Shown in pieces: positions 1 to 12,286 of a stretch of 64,000 bases of DNA (position 1 is its first letter; each line of letters starts with the position of its first letter). Both the position numbers and the translations under genes were made by a program. Under the pieces are notes generated by a model. It worked only from the letters and a program-made list of their open reading frames with translations, ran no database searches and had not been told where the DNA came from. The DNA is taken from assembly GCA_026874595.1 (NCBI GenBank), contig CM049307.1:53980370-54044369 (forward strand). Reading direction: 5' to 3'. Source of the stretch: Sipunculus nudus. Its lineage: Eukaryota; Annelida; Sipuncula; Golfingiida; Sipunculidae.

Positions 1-48
1 GTTCGTGTGTGTGTTTGTCTGTGAGAATAATGATTTTGAGAATATTAT

Positions 49-1378
49 GAGAATAATTAGTTGTTAAGTAGGGTTTATAATTAATAAGATATAAATGTTA
101 GAATCAGTATGTACCTGAACATATTTGTTTTGTTACCATGACCCAATGTCAGGTTTCAAAGGAGATTTGACTAGGACCTCCCTGGATTTACAGTTCAAAG
201 TTTCTAGGTCTAACCATTACAATTTGTGCCTTGATAACGGATCGACTGCTTCACCTGAAGGTCTCAAAAATAGAGGAAAAATTGCGTAAAAATTACAGGT
301 GGCACCACCAGTCTTCGGAAAATGATGTAACACACAATGATCAATATGCATGGAAGGAATCATGGGAATCCATGCATTAGTTATTCAGATACTGGAGCTT
401 TTGTATCAGATAGGATATAGGTCACAGTGAACTAATTCACGTTTCCGACGAAGGATTATTCATAGATCTCCAAGGATGTAATTTTAGTAGATTCTAGGCC
501 TAGTGGATACAAATTGTGCCCCATCTGATTGACTGGATGCAGGTTTCAAGCATGAAGTTTGCAAAATAAAGGTCACCATGACCTAATTTCAGGTTTCCAA
601 GGAAACTGGCCTAGGACCTCCCTGGATGTACAGTTAGAAGTTTCTAGGTCTAACGGTTACAATTTGTGCCCTGTTAACGGACGAATTACTTTATCTTAAA
701 GTCTGAAAAATAGAAAAAAAATGTATAAAAATTAGAAAAAAATAGATGGCGCCCCCAGTCTTCAGGAAATGATAAAAAACTCCATGATCAATATTCATTG
801 AAAAAACCTTTGCAGTCAATACATCAGTTATTCCGATATTGGAGCTTTTGTATCAATTTTTTTAATATTTGGGGGGGGGGGATTCCGAGCCCCATATTGT
901 GGAGAATATAGGTCACACTGACATAATTTCAGGTTTCCAAGAAGATTTTTTATGGACCTCTATCGGTTTTCAGTATGACGTTTCTATGTCCAGTGATCAC
1001 GAAATGTGTCCTGTTGACGGACAGACAAACACACGGACAAACAGACGGACGACGGACAAAGAGTGATTTCTATAGCTCAGATAACTTTCAGTCAGCTGAG
1101 TAAAAAAAAAAAAAAACAGAGCAAATTTTCGTGGCTCATTAAGGTTTAACTGCCTGCCTAATGTGGAGTAATACGGCATAATGTATCTGTTTTGTTCCAC
1201 ATCCAAGCTTGTTTTCATCCCTCTTGAGCTTTTGCAAATAATGGGAAGTCAGCCAGTCTTAAGATTTGATTAAAGTTTCATTACTGAAACATTATACGCT
1301 TAAAGCACTGGAATATTTATGAGAATAAGCTGTTATTTAGTAGGGGTTTATAAATAATGAGATTTAAATGTTGGAATC
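49..1378. repeat. Diverged direct repeat flanking the first element
   Basis: About 60 bases at 49-112 (GAGAATAATTAGTTGTTAAG and onward) recur with mismatches at 1319-1378 (GAGAATAAGCTGTTATTTAG and onward). Both contain AGGGTTTATAA or AGGGGTTTATAA and end near GTTGGAATC or GTTAGAATC. The dispersed repeat lies between them. Confidence 0.5.
113..1101 (-). repeat. Tandem-monomer dispersed repeat, truncated copy
   Basis: The right end (about 1040-1101) is the reverse complement of the TTTTAGCTCAGCTGAC...GTCCGTC head seen at 44897. The body repeats the family's landmark phrases twice in reverse orientation: the complement of GGACCTAGAA and of GGGCACAAATCGTAA, spaced a few hundred bases apart, together with the complement of GGTGGCGCCACCTGT. 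The left end has been lost. The plus-strand frame at 869-1066 lies inside this repeat and is not a gene. Confidence 0.75.
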
Positions 1379-2081
1379 CGTCTGTTGAAAAAAAGAAGCA
1401 GTACATCTAGGAGTATGGGTAATGATCTTATTATGGCTAATTCCATTTGTGAAGGACGTTCAGCGAGTCCTAAAATATTTAAAGTGATGGTCGTCAGGAT
1501 GGTACGAGAAAAGCCCTAGCCGTGATCCCTGAGTTCCCAGAGTGAAGTGATTCGATGTCTTGGGTTATCAGTATACATGTCATTTTCGTACGTGCATTCG
1601 CGTGGGGGTTGGGTTGGCGGTTGGGGGGGGGGGGGGTGTCGTCGTCTTCATAAAACCTGTCATTTTTTGGTCCATTATTGTTCTGTCCTCAATATTTCAT
1701 GATTGCTATTTCAATAACATGGGGTCTTCTCCCTGACAGTAAACGCACCTATTAATTATCATAAAATACTATATATGTACGCGAGAGCGCGTATGCGGGC
1801 ACGGTTGACTCCACAAAGCCTGTTAATTTATAATCATTATTAATCATATTTCCATCTACTAAAAATTACAGGATAGGTATTTCAGATGGCTCGTCTCTGA
1901 AAGAAAATTCAGCTTAGTAAACAAAAGTTACTAGTGCAGTGTTGAGCCCTTAGTATAACTTACGTTTACCATAATTTTCCAAACCACCGCTGGCGTAGGG
2001 CGACAGAAGGCAGTGCTGCATATTTCGTTTTTATTTATCAGAGCTCTGTCGGTCTAATTGACTGATCGAACCAACTTCCCA
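1102..2081. other. No gene seen; poly-G tract
   Basis: AT-rich intergenic sequence. The only distinct feature besides the direct-repeat arm is a poly-G tract near 1622-1636. Nothing else is recognised. Confidence 0.5.
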
Positions 2082-2396
2082 TCAGCGCCTACAGCGACGT
2101 AAAGCACCTTTAACGATCCTCATCAACAATTCAACCTTGGACTCTTTATTTATACATCTCCTGGCTGCCGGGGGAAGGCTCTGTTTTAAGCGCCAACACG
2201 GAAGCCTTGTCGCTGGATTACTAGATGCTGCCGGGATTCTGCTAGTTAAGGAATGTCTTACAGCACTCTGGTTCCGGTATCGGTACAAATACTTCTCAAA
2301 TATCTTCCCCTGCCGGTACTCCTCCAGCCACTTTGACAAAGTACGCTTGCATTTTGGCAGGTACAGCCTTGGGAATATAGAAGGGCACATTTTCAT
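2082..2396 (-). other. Coding-like open frame, unrecognised
   Basis: A 104-codon minus-strand frame ends in TGA at 2082. It is rich in Arg, Lys and Leu, with a stretch such as LSKWLEEYRQGKIFEKYLY that looks helical. The opposite strand is open over almost the same bases, which weakens the case. It could be an exon, a decayed transposon protein or chance in a locally G+C-richer patch. I recognise no family. Confidence 0.2.
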
Positions 2397-2449
2397 TTCA
2401 TTTTATTTAAATTTTGTAATCTATGTGTTTTATTATTATTTTTATTTGA

Positions 2450-2518
2450 AGTAGTAGTAGTAGTGGTAGTAGTAGTAGTACTACTACTACTACTAGAAGT
2501 AGTAGTATTAGAAGTATA
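2450..2518. repeat. (AGT)n/(ACT)n microsatellite, inverted halves
   Basis: A run of AGT triplets turns into ACT triplets and back to AGT-like sequence. Because ACT is the complement of AGT, the halves can fold on themselves. Confidence 0.85.
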
Positions 2519-2864
2519 GTTAATCGTCCGGGTCGGGTTATCCATGGCCGAGTTCACTGGCGTAGTTTCTGATAGATGGTAACATTTTTCAAAGAATGTG
2601 AATTTCCTCTTCAAACTTTCCCCCTTAGGATCCTTCGTTTCCGACACTTCATTACAAAAAAGGGAAATCTTGCGACACCACTTTGAGACGTCACTGTACG
2701 ACGTAATTTTCCCTTATACGTCAGGCATACGTAAAATGATCACTATTACAAAACGTCACGTCAAAATGTCTTCGTCACTCAGTGTCACAAAACCCAGATG
2801 AGGTGTTATGCATGCTGTTTTTAAGTCTAAACATTCAGCCTGCATTCATTAGAATGAGGTAATT

Positions 2865-2937
2865 TGGTACGACCCCAACACCCGTCTTATATGCAAATTT
2901 ACAGGAGGTGTATATAAATTACCTCAAATTACCTGAC
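2865..2937. repeat. Short inverted repeat
   Basis: GAGGTAATTT near 2865 is matched by AAATTACCTC near 2915, with a second AAATTACCT just after. This looks like a small foldback element. Confidence 0.4.
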
Positions 2938-5600
2938 AGATGGCGAGGTCGCATAAAGACAGCTATTCAACTGTCTTTTTTTCTTTAGAATAAATGTGTC
3001 TCCTGGATAAATATGCTGTACATCTATTACAAACTGCATGATATGTATGTAATTTCCTGTTAGGAAAATTCTTATGGCGCTTCCGTGACGGATATGTCAG
3101 ATTGTTTATCTACAAGCTGTTAATAAACACAGTATTTTAGATGTTGACAAACAGAAAACCAAGTAACCTAATATGGCTGCTGGCATAAGTGCGGAAGTTG
3201 AAAGGTTACTAGCTGCAAAATATCATTTACAAAAGTTAGGTTCGTCTTGTCCTAGATGCCCATGTTGAATATGTTTGGATTATTTTAGCAGGTCATCCAC
3301 GTGTTATAATCCTGCGCGTATCACGACTCTTAAAGGCCATAAATTTCACCATTTTTTTTAATGCCTAAATCAAGTGTTAATAATTGAATGACGTATACGG
3401 CCGAAAATTGAACAAAATTCTTTTTGCACAATAAAAATACATATTTCCTTATGTGTTGTGGAATTGAAGAAAGTTATGAAATTCTGGTTGTGGGGTTTTG
3501 TCCTGTTTGATTTGAGGGGGAGGGCGAATCGTCCGGAGATTTTGAGCGAGTGTCCCTATTTCCAGGGGAACTGGAAGGCCTACAGTCAGGTCTCTACCTC
3601 CCATTTTCTGAACAAACAAGGCCTATAACCCTAGGTTCATTTCCATTTCAATCTTTAGCCAAGTCTTCCCGACTTTTCTCAGTCTGTCAAAAAATCCAGA
3701 TAACTGCCACCTCTGGCGTTATAAAATGAATAATCCTTAAAATTTACTTGCGATATTTCATGAACGTTCTGCGAACTACCCATAATCAAGTGCGATTTTG
3801 GTACGATCTTATAGCATTTCGACTGAATCTGGTAATTCCAACGATCGGCAAGTTTACCATTCCTGCGGCAGGACTGTACCGCAGAGGGACTCGATATTCT
3901 GCAATTTCGCGAAAAAAAAACAGCATAAGAAATTCCCTTAACTGATATTGAGGAGGTATAACTGAACAAAGGAGCACAAACTCAGTATTACCAAGGTTTA
4001 AATATAGTGGAAAACATTCAAATGTAGTAGGCTGAACAAACTCCACGTATTTCTAATTTTTTTTTAATTTGTATCATACAATGCATTCTCATATTATCTC
4101 ACATCGATCCTCATTCTGTTTGCATATCGCTCTCCTTCCATGCAGAACAGAATGCACCATGCTATCACGGATTTATAGTTTTCCTGGCATTGGACTTGGA
4201 AGAGGGGTAGGAGATCTCTCATGCTGCACTTGATAATTTTGATTCTGTGATGAAAGATCTCACGGAAAATACAACAACAGATAAACTCTATATATGCAAA
4301 GAAATCGCAGATATATTAAGAAAGGAACTTATTATTTTGTTGTTCATATCGTTGACATCAAAACATGCGGAACAACACGTAAAACGTGGTAAAACAGAAT
4401 AAAGAATATTTATAAAAAAATTATTGGGACGGGTCTGGGCTGTGCTATTTAGCAAAACAAAGAATAAATACATAACATGTTTGAAACGGTTGGTCAAAAC
4501 AGATAAAAGGAAACAATTTATAAAAACTAAATGTAATTGAAACGTTAATGTAAACATTGATTGAACAAAGATTTCAATACATGTATGGCCGGAAACGGGC
4601 GCAGGTCCTAGTGCAACCATGCACGTTTTAGACGCTTTAATATTTTATCTACTCTTTGGTTCCACATTATGGTTTTAAAAAATAAATTCATCTAAAACAC
4701 ACGAAAACCTACCTCCTGTCAGTCCAGAAAGTGTAACCTCCGTGCCATGTCACACATCAGTTGCAGGCAGGTCTCGCCAAAACCAGCAAAACGGGTATGG
4801 ACATAGTGCATGATTAAATCGTGAACGGTAGCGCTTTTTACAAGCTCATCACAGGCCCTGTTAAATCGCACAAGGCGGCAAGTGGCGGCAGGCCAGATCG
4901 TTTGCTAGAATAATTAATAATGAACTTATCTGAGGGAAGAAAAAAGGACCGGCGGGTATTGATTGTCAACTGGGGATTTTGAAGTCTCTCACAACATCGT
5001 ATGGCGCCCGCCCAAATCCCATCAAACCTAACACCAGCACGACATGTCGTAAATGAGCCGTTTTACGTTTCTAAATAACTAACTCAAACCCGAAAACCCA
5101 CGTGACTGCGTACTTTTCCCGGCAACAAATGAGACGCCAGGATTACTAATGGCCATTCTACTGCCTTTTGATGATCGGTCACTTCCATCTGCGTGCCCCA
5201 TTCCCTAATATGTCAAAGGCCGTGTCCTCGTCGCCACTGACTGAGTAGGTCATCTAGGTATGGAATGACATTGGGCCTCGGTATGTCGCTGGTTTGATTC
5301 CGTATTTATCAGCGGGGTCTAGGTCTTATGTCAAGCGCGTTATTACTGTCAGAGGTCTAATGTGTTTTCCTGTGCGGCATGTGCTTTATGCACGGGGATG
5401 GGAGGTGTGATTCTCATTACACAGGCAGCAATTACTGCCCTAGTGGGGCTCATCGTAACGCAGACATGGTACAGAACAACGGATACCACGCGTGATGTTG
5501 TTCCTAATAACACAGACAGGAGACAATGCATTACCCAGTGGTCTATATATGTAAAAAAGAAACAGAAAAAGAGTAACCAAAGTGAATACCACAATAATAA
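2938..5600. other. Intergenic stretch, no gene seen
   Basis: Single-copy-looking AT-rich sequence. Reading frames here are short and overlap on both strands, and none shows splice-compatible coding character or a recognisable domain. Confidence 0.5.
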
Positions 5601-5605
5601 AAACT

Positions 5606-5607
<2 letters not shown>

Positions 5608-5667
<60 letters not shown>

Positions 5668-5668
5668 A
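5608..5668. repeat. (CT)n(CA)n compound microsatellite
   Basis: A run of CT dinucleotides passes directly into CA dinucleotides. Reading frames across it (Ser/Leu or Arg/Glu repeats) are artefacts. Confidence 0.95.
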
Positions 5669-5761
5669 TTTCCCCCTATTTGTGTATGTGCTTGAGAAAA
5701 TTGTTACCAATCTCACTACACATTTCTTATCACTGCAAAACTCAAACTCTCTTTTCTCTCT

Positions 5762-5766
<5 letters not shown>

Positions 5767-5806
<40 letters not shown>
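5767..5806. repeat. (CT)n microsatellite
   Basis: An uninterrupted CT run about 100 bases after the first CT/CA tract. Confidence 0.95.
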
Positions 5807-5811
<5 letters not shown>

Positions 5812-6001
5812 TGTTATTATTGTTTTTATCATTTTTGATCAAATCACAATTACTAACGAAACGCAGATCTACGGGAGGGAATTAAACTAACAAATGTTGT
5901 AATTCTTTTGGTTTTATCAGCGCTTAGTGGTCATTGTGATTTTTTTTTATTCTATAATTGATACTAAAATTGCTGATAATTTTGTAAATGCACACAGAAT
6001 C

Positions 6002-6140
6002 CGGGGGGGGGGGATCTAGGGTATCCGGACTATCCCCCCCCGCCCCCCCCCCCCCTCCTTCAGCCGAAGCAACTTTTTTTGAAGGAATTCAGTCCAATTT
6101 GCGTCCTGGAAACACCCTTCAGACCCATTTGCGTCCCGGA
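6002..6140 (+). repeat. Poly-G/poly-C foldback element, partial copy
   Basis: A poly-G run, GGATCTAGG, then a long poly-C run is followed by TTTTTTGAAGGAATTCAGTC and GCGTCCTGG. This matches the phrase TTTTTTAAGGGCTTCAGAC...GCCTGG of the copy at 12069-12275. Confidence 0.5.
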
Positions 6141-6734
6141 ATGACTTACCCATATAATTGGTACCTTTATTAATACTTTACACTTAACTTTGCTATTTTG
6201 AGTCTGTCCATGGATGTTGAACCAGACTATAACCTCCAAGTTGATTGAATGTGTTTGCAGATGGATAATAAGGTCGTTTCGGAACTGTCTACTGCAGGTT
6301 GTTCACGTTGGAGCGATGAGTGTCTAGATGGCAGAACTGGCTGTCATTGCGTTCTGTGTTGTTCTTGATTGACTGTCTGGGGACATGTATTTTTTCCAGG
6401 TTTCAAGGGGGAGGCCGTTCGAAGCTGTTCAGGGGTCTTTTACACCGAGACTGTTTTTGTATCGCAGCTTCGGCCACCCAAAATGGCGTATGCCCTCTGT
6501 CAGGGCATAAGTACAATGGCAAATATGGTCTTTCTAAACGGAATGGAAAGCCTTGAAAGGTGGCGACGTCTGTGTCAGAATTTAGATACACCCCCCCCCC
6601 CCTCTTTTTTTTACATTATGCGGAACACACGATGAAAATACTTTCCTAAAGCTATCTATTTGTGCATGTCACAGTATAATTTATAAATATGTCCCTCAAA
6701 CAATTTGACGTAAAGAGGATAATTTGTTTCTGTT

Positions 6735-7205
6735 ATATACTGCAGATGGCGGTAGCAGTCATAATTTTGCAAAAGCCTGAATGAGTACATGGGATCTGAT
6801 TAATGTTCCTACTTTTGAAGTCAATGCTTTTTTCTGTGTTACAAATGTTTAAATAATCCATGCGAATAACGACACGTAAATGCAAAAGTATCTCCTTCTT
6901 TCGTCTTTCACACGGGACAGCCACACTGGAAAAGGGTTGGGTCTATCCAGCTGTGGGCAGCCACGCAGACCCTCCATTTCACGTGTCATTAAATTAAGTT
7001 AGTTTAATTTAACTGATTTGCACATTCAGTTGCACATTCTAAGGAAGAATTTTACAGCGTTTAATGCATGGCGTTTCACGCTACGCAATCTAGTCTACAA
7101 TAATAAAAAAATAACATTAAACACCGCCAAAAATAACATTTTATACAAGCACAGCCATCACGTCTCTTTGAAGAACATAAGCTATTTGTAGTGCCAGGAA
7201 ATGGT
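6735..7205 (+). repeat. Dispersed repeat, copy 1 of a related pair
   Basis: It shares an ordered series of landmarks with 8040-8360: CAGATGGCG, GTCATAA, GAGT(A/G)CATGG, TTTGAAGTC, GCA(C)ATTCTAAGG, AATGCATGG, CTACGC, and a final GTGCCAGG. The copies are too diverged to be a recent duplication. No coding frame is shared. Confidence 0.6.
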
Positions 7206-8039
7206 CTAATGGTCTGACTCCCGTTTGATGACTGGACCAAAAATAATTAATCGATCAATTATCATTTAATGTAATCTCTTTATGATACGAAATTAAAGAA
7301 AATCATGCACACGTTTGTTTGGTCAATTTTAAGTAGAGCACCAATGAAAACAACGCATGTGTATGGTAATACGGAAAGGTCAGGGTCAGAAAACGGTAAC
7401 TGACACATTTTCGACTGGTGCTCGATGATCAGTTTATTGTTGCTTGCAAATTTATTTCCGTCTTCCGTGTGTTTCTGGCAGGACGGAATGATTTTCCCCC
7501 CAAATGATATAAATCTTTGCTTGTGCATATTACTGCATACATGATTCGATCATTTGTGGAAAAAAAATCTATTTAATGGATCATGCTAAAAAGAGCAATC
7601 ATTTTACCTGCACGATTAATCTGCACAATACTAGTTATTCGTCTTGTAATTTATTTTCCCCCTTATTCCTTGCATAACTTTTGTCCAGCTTTCCTGTCTT
7701 TGTCACAAGGTGCTCAAATTTGCCGAGGTGCAGGGTGTGAGTTTTTTTTAATAAAAGGGCTAAAACTGATAGCTAAATTTGACCTGGAGTAGCTGATAGA
7801 TAAGAACTTGCGGACCCGGGACTCTAGTGTTACAGCGGGACTAGATAGAAGACGAGGCACACAATCTCTTGTTCGTTTGTATCAAAATAAAAATTTCAGG
7901 CCTTGAGCTTGATTGAATATATTTCCGTACAGCTAACATGTCATAAGACAATTATAATAATTGTGAAAGTCTCGATACACGTCCTTCCAAATACTTTTGG
8001 ATTAAAATGACCATTGAACTCTGAGGATACATTGTTTCT
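7206..8039. other. Intergenic stretch, no gene seen
   Basis: AT-rich sequence with no recognisable element; the small frames at 7280-7528 (minus) and 7583-7792 (plus) show no coding signature. Confidence 0.5.
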
Positions 8040-8360
8040 GATATATGCAGCAGATGGCGCTAGCCGTCATAACTGAAAAGATTAAATGAGTGCATGGAAT
8101 CCAATATATGTTATCCCCTTTGAAGTCCATTTCTTTTATTCATATAATAAATGCTCAGTTCTATGTGGCATTCAAATTTACACAGTTTATTAGGTCTGAC
8201 TCATTTCAACTTGTCTGAACATTTGGTTAAGCATTCTAAGGCAATAATTAACAATGCATGGGTGTATTTCAGGCTACGCTGAAGACAACTGAAAATAAGA
8301 TTTTGCATACAATTCTCTTCGAAGGACATTTAGCTATTCGCGGTGCCAGGCGCTGGTTTT
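8040..8360 (+). repeat. Dispersed repeat, copy 2 of the pair
   Basis: Carries the same ordered landmarks as 6735-7205 but is about 150 bases shorter through internal gaps. It is followed at once by a head of the TTTTAGCTCAGCTGAC family. Confidence 0.6.
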
Positions 8361-8600
8361 AGCTCAGCTGACGTAAAGTCATCTAAGCCATAGCAATTGG
8401 CCTTTTTCCGTCTTCAAGTCGTCCGGCCAATAACAGAGCACATTCGTAATCGTTAGACAAGACACATCTAAACTAAAACCAGGGAAGTCCATGAGAAATT
8501 TCCTTGGAAACCCGAATTCGTATCATAGTGTCCTATATTCTGAGAGCGACAGTGTGAAATAGGATTTTGAGCACCTTGAAAGTCAAAACTCTTCCTTATA
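8359..8600 (+). repeat. TTTTAGCTCAGCTGAC-family repeat, truncated copy
   Basis: It begins with TTTTAGCTCAGCTGACGT, continues with the ATCTAAGCCATAGCAATTGG version of the head and fades out after about 240 bases. Confidence 0.6.
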
Positions 8601-9581
8601 TCAGAGCTTGCCGGGGAAAATATGTTGTGTTTGTTCTTGATATATATTTAAATAATATGCGTTATCTATCCCTTTCAGATTATTAACATACAAAAATAGA
8701 ATAGAATCGGAAGAGGGTCTTTTCGAGGTCTATTGCGATTGATTGCAATATTTGACGATATTATGTGTTTGCTTACAGTCGTAATATAAAAGCTGTTACT
8801 TTGTATCTCAGGAATGTCAGTTGTCAGCTCCATACTTTTCAGTATTTATTGATCATGTGAATGTTTATGTAATGTAAGATACAGATGGTACCACTTTTTG
8901 TGAGCAAAAATGTCATATATTCTACTTTTCCAAGTTTAAACAGAAAATATCACGAATATCAGTGAAAACTATTCAGTTGGGGGGGGGGGGGGAGGGGGGC
9001 TTTACCGAACAGTACATTTCGATTATCATAAATTTTGACGATTTCATGTGTTTACATTCATTGTGTTATTCTGTTATACTCAATTTACCTGGAACTGGTC
9101 GGGCAATGAGCACTATACCTTTTACGTGATCCTGTGACTGATGTGACAGTTTAAGTTGCAGGTGGCGCCACTTATGTTTACATTTCTATGAGACAAAAAG
9201 TCCTTCACCTCTTCCTATTTTTTTTAGCTTTTTCCTATTCAAAGTCAGGAAAAATAAACCGTTAGCTTACAGGTTATGGGTATTCATTCGAGTGAGTAGA
9301 ATCAAATGGGTGTGAATTCAAATGACATTACACAAAATATCTGTTTTCTTGGACTTTGATCTTTACGTATTCTATGTTTGATGATATGCGTTTGCTTATA
9401 AAATGCGGTGCCACTTATGGCGACCTTTTCTCTCTGTGCAAAAATGGTATGTTTCACATTTTGGTCTGTATTGAATGCAGAGGGAGTCTGTGGGTGACAC
9501 CAGTTTTGCTGGATCATGGCTGAGATTTTACAAATAAGGGACATTCCAATGTCAATAAAACTATCCTTAGAGTGCCACATT
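8601..9581. other. Intergenic stretch with poly-G tract, no gene seen
   Basis: AT-rich sequence with a long poly-G tract near 8979-8999 (able to form a G-quadruplex). Nothing else is recognised. Confidence 0.5.
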
Positions 9582-11010
9582 CATGAAACAAACATGTTTT
9601 GATCATTTGCTAATATAGCACACCATGAAACAAACAGGTTTTGATCATTTGCTTATATAGCAAACCATGAAACAAACAGGTTTTGATCATTTGCTAATAT
9701 AGCACACCATGAAACAAACATGTTTTGATCATTTGCTAATAAAGCACACCATGAAACAAGTAGGTTTTGATCATTTGTTCATATAGCACACCATGAAACA
9801 AACATGTTTTGATCATTTGCTAATATAGCACACCATGAAACAAACAGGTTTTAATCATTTGCTAATATAGCACACCATGAAACAAACATGTTTTAATCAT
9901 TTGCTAATATAGCATACCATGAAACAAACATGTTTTGATCATTTGCTAATATAGCATACCATGAAACAAACAGGTTTTGATCACTTGCTAATATAGCATA
10001 CCATGAAACAAACAGGTTTTGATCATTTGCTAATATAGCATACCATGAAACAAACAGGTTTTGATCACTTGCTAATATAGCATACCATGAAACAAACAGG
10101 TTTTGATCATTTGCTAATATAGCATACCATGAAACAAACAGGTTTTGATCATTTGCTAATATAGCATACCATAAAACAAACAGGTTTTGATCATTTGCTA
10201 ATATAGCATACCATGAAACAAACAGGTTTTGATCATTTGCCTATATAGCACACCATGAAACATACATGTTTTGATCATTTGCTAATATAGCATACCATGA
10301 AACAAACAGGTTTTGATCATTTGCTTATATAGCACACCATGAAACATACATGTTTTGATCATTTGCTAATATAGCATACCATGAAACAAACAGGTTTTGA
10401 TCATTTGCTAATATAGCATACCATGAAACAAACATGTTTTGATCATTTGCTAATATAGCATACCATGAAACAAACAGGTTTTGATCATTTGCTAATATAG
10501 CATACCATGAAACAAGCATGTTTTGATCATTTGCTAATATAGCACACCATGAAACAAATATGTTTTGATCATTTGCTAATATAGCATACCACGAAACAAA
10601 CAGGTTTTGATCATTTGCTAATATAGCATACCATGAAACAAACATGTTTTGATCATTTGCTAATATAACATACCATGAAACAAACATGTTTTAATCATTT
10701 GCCAATAAAGCATACCATGAAACAAACATGTTTTAATCATTTGCTCATATAGCATACCTTGAAACAAACATGTTTTGATCATTTGCTAATATAGCATACC
10801 ATGAAACAAACATGTTTTGATCATTTGCTAATATAGCACACCATGAAACAAACATGTCTTGATCATTTGCTAATATAGCACACCATGAAACAAAGATGTT
10901 TTGATCATTTGCTAATATAGCACACCATGAAACAAACATGTTTTAATCATTTGCTAATATAGCATACCATGAAACTAACATGTTTTGAACATTTGCTAAT
11001 ATAGTATACC
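9582..11010. repeat. 42-bp minisatellite, about 34 units
   Basis: A head-to-tail array with a 42-base unit containing CATGAAACAAACA(T/G)G, TTTTGATCATTTGC and TAATATAGCA. Units differ by scattered point changes (CACACC or CATACC; ATG or AGG; occasional ATTTGCTTATATAG). 1429 bases divided by 42 gives 34 units. Because 42 is a multiple of three, one minus-strand frame repeats a 14-residue unit (MFVSWYAILANDQN) over long runs, broken where TTA becomes TAA. There is no start, splice or composition evidence that it is translated. Confidence 0.97.
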
Positions 11011-12068
11011 GCTTTAACAAGACCATTAGAAACTTTGATGGTGGATGTGCTACGCCGAAGTTGCCTACGTCAACAGTTGCCTTCATTTTAAGAGGCAATT
11101 AATGTGACACAAAATAATGCTATTTTTTTAAGCGAGCGCGATTTGGTTCTGAAGTATGAAATTCAGTAAAATCCTTTTGGACATATTGATAATTTATATG
11201 TTGTATTTTCTATCCCAGAATATATGAGCTCCTTTGCAATTTTTTCCTGTCAAGTGAATTAGGTTTTCACTTTTAATTCGATCCTTCGTATATATCAGCT
11301 TGTAAATCGCATTTCATCACAAGTATGATATTAAGTGAATATTAGCGGTTGTTTGGAATGTATTTTTTCCATTTCTTTGAAATCAAAGCAGGACAGATGG
11401 TTAACATACCTCATAAATTCTCAACACTTCCTTGTCACATAATACTCATCTATATACCTGGTTGACTGCATGACTGCGTTGAGAAATGAGTCTCTCATTC
11501 TTTGCCATGCAATAATTGGTTACGAGCCTTGCATCTGTTATGGACCGTTGACAGCTCATGTTTTCACAGAGTCCAGTTCCGTTTGTCTGGTTTTCCTATT
11601 TTAATTGAGTTTCTTTGCGGCATAAGCATTATGCTTAGCATAAATATGAACGGCTTTTGAAGTATATGTATCGAATTTAATCACTGAGAAGCCAGTCGTG
11701 AAATAACCTATTAAAGCCACACCCTTCATTAGCATATCATTTGTTATCCCGTTTACTGCGCGTCTTTGTGTTAGATTATGTAAAAACATAATGTTCAAAG
11801 AACGCATGTTTCAAATACACCTTTCAAAATGTGTACCTTTGCATGTCTGTGTGTAAAACTTTATTCGGCAGGCTGTTATATCCTTATAACTTTGTTATAT
11901 GATTACACTTAATACAATCACATACACACGTACATATAGTTACTCCTTGCAGTTGTTGTCCCATCGGCAACAAAAAGTGATCAAAGGGAGTGATTAAGTT
12001 GACAAATTCTGGTATCAAACATGAAATTATCTCTTTCAAATTAAAAAAAACTAGGTGGAGCAGATATT
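11011..12068. other. Intergenic stretch, no gene seen
   Basis: AT-rich sequence after the minisatellite, without a supportable gene or repeat. Confidence 0.5.
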
Positions 12069-12275
12069 CAGAAGCGGATCCAGATGGGGGGGGGGGGGGC
12101 CCCCCCCCCCCCCTTTTTTTCATCAGAAACGTTTTTTAAGGGCTTCAGACAAAATTTTGCCGCCTGGACCCCCCCCCCCCCTTTTCAGACCTGAGGACCT
12201 TTTTCAGGGTTTTCATTTGTCCTCCTTGGTTGGACCCCCCCCCCCCTTTTCCTAAATCCTGGATGCGCTGATAAA
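12069..12275 (+). repeat. Poly-G/poly-C foldback element
   Basis: It begins CAGAAGCGGATCCAG and ends near CTAAATCCTGGATGCGC, whose complement resembles the start, so the element has short inverted ends. Inside are several long G or C runs and the phrase AAGGGCTTCAGAC. Overlapping proline- or glycine-rich reading frames are artefacts of these runs. Confidence 0.65.
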
Positions 12276-12286
12276 TACTGATATTT

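Noticed and set aside
5349..5885. Several long frames on both strands rich in Ser/Leu or Arg/Glu
   Set aside because: They are produced by CT and CA microsatellites.
10325..10939. Minus-strand repeat protein (14-residue units)
   Set aside because: The frame follows from a period divisible by three. It has no start context or splice sites and is broken several times.
9582..11010. Regular short repeats resembling a CRISPR array
   Set aside because: The units are contiguous 42-bp tandem copies with point variation and no unique spacers, in a eukaryotic genome. It is a minisatellite.
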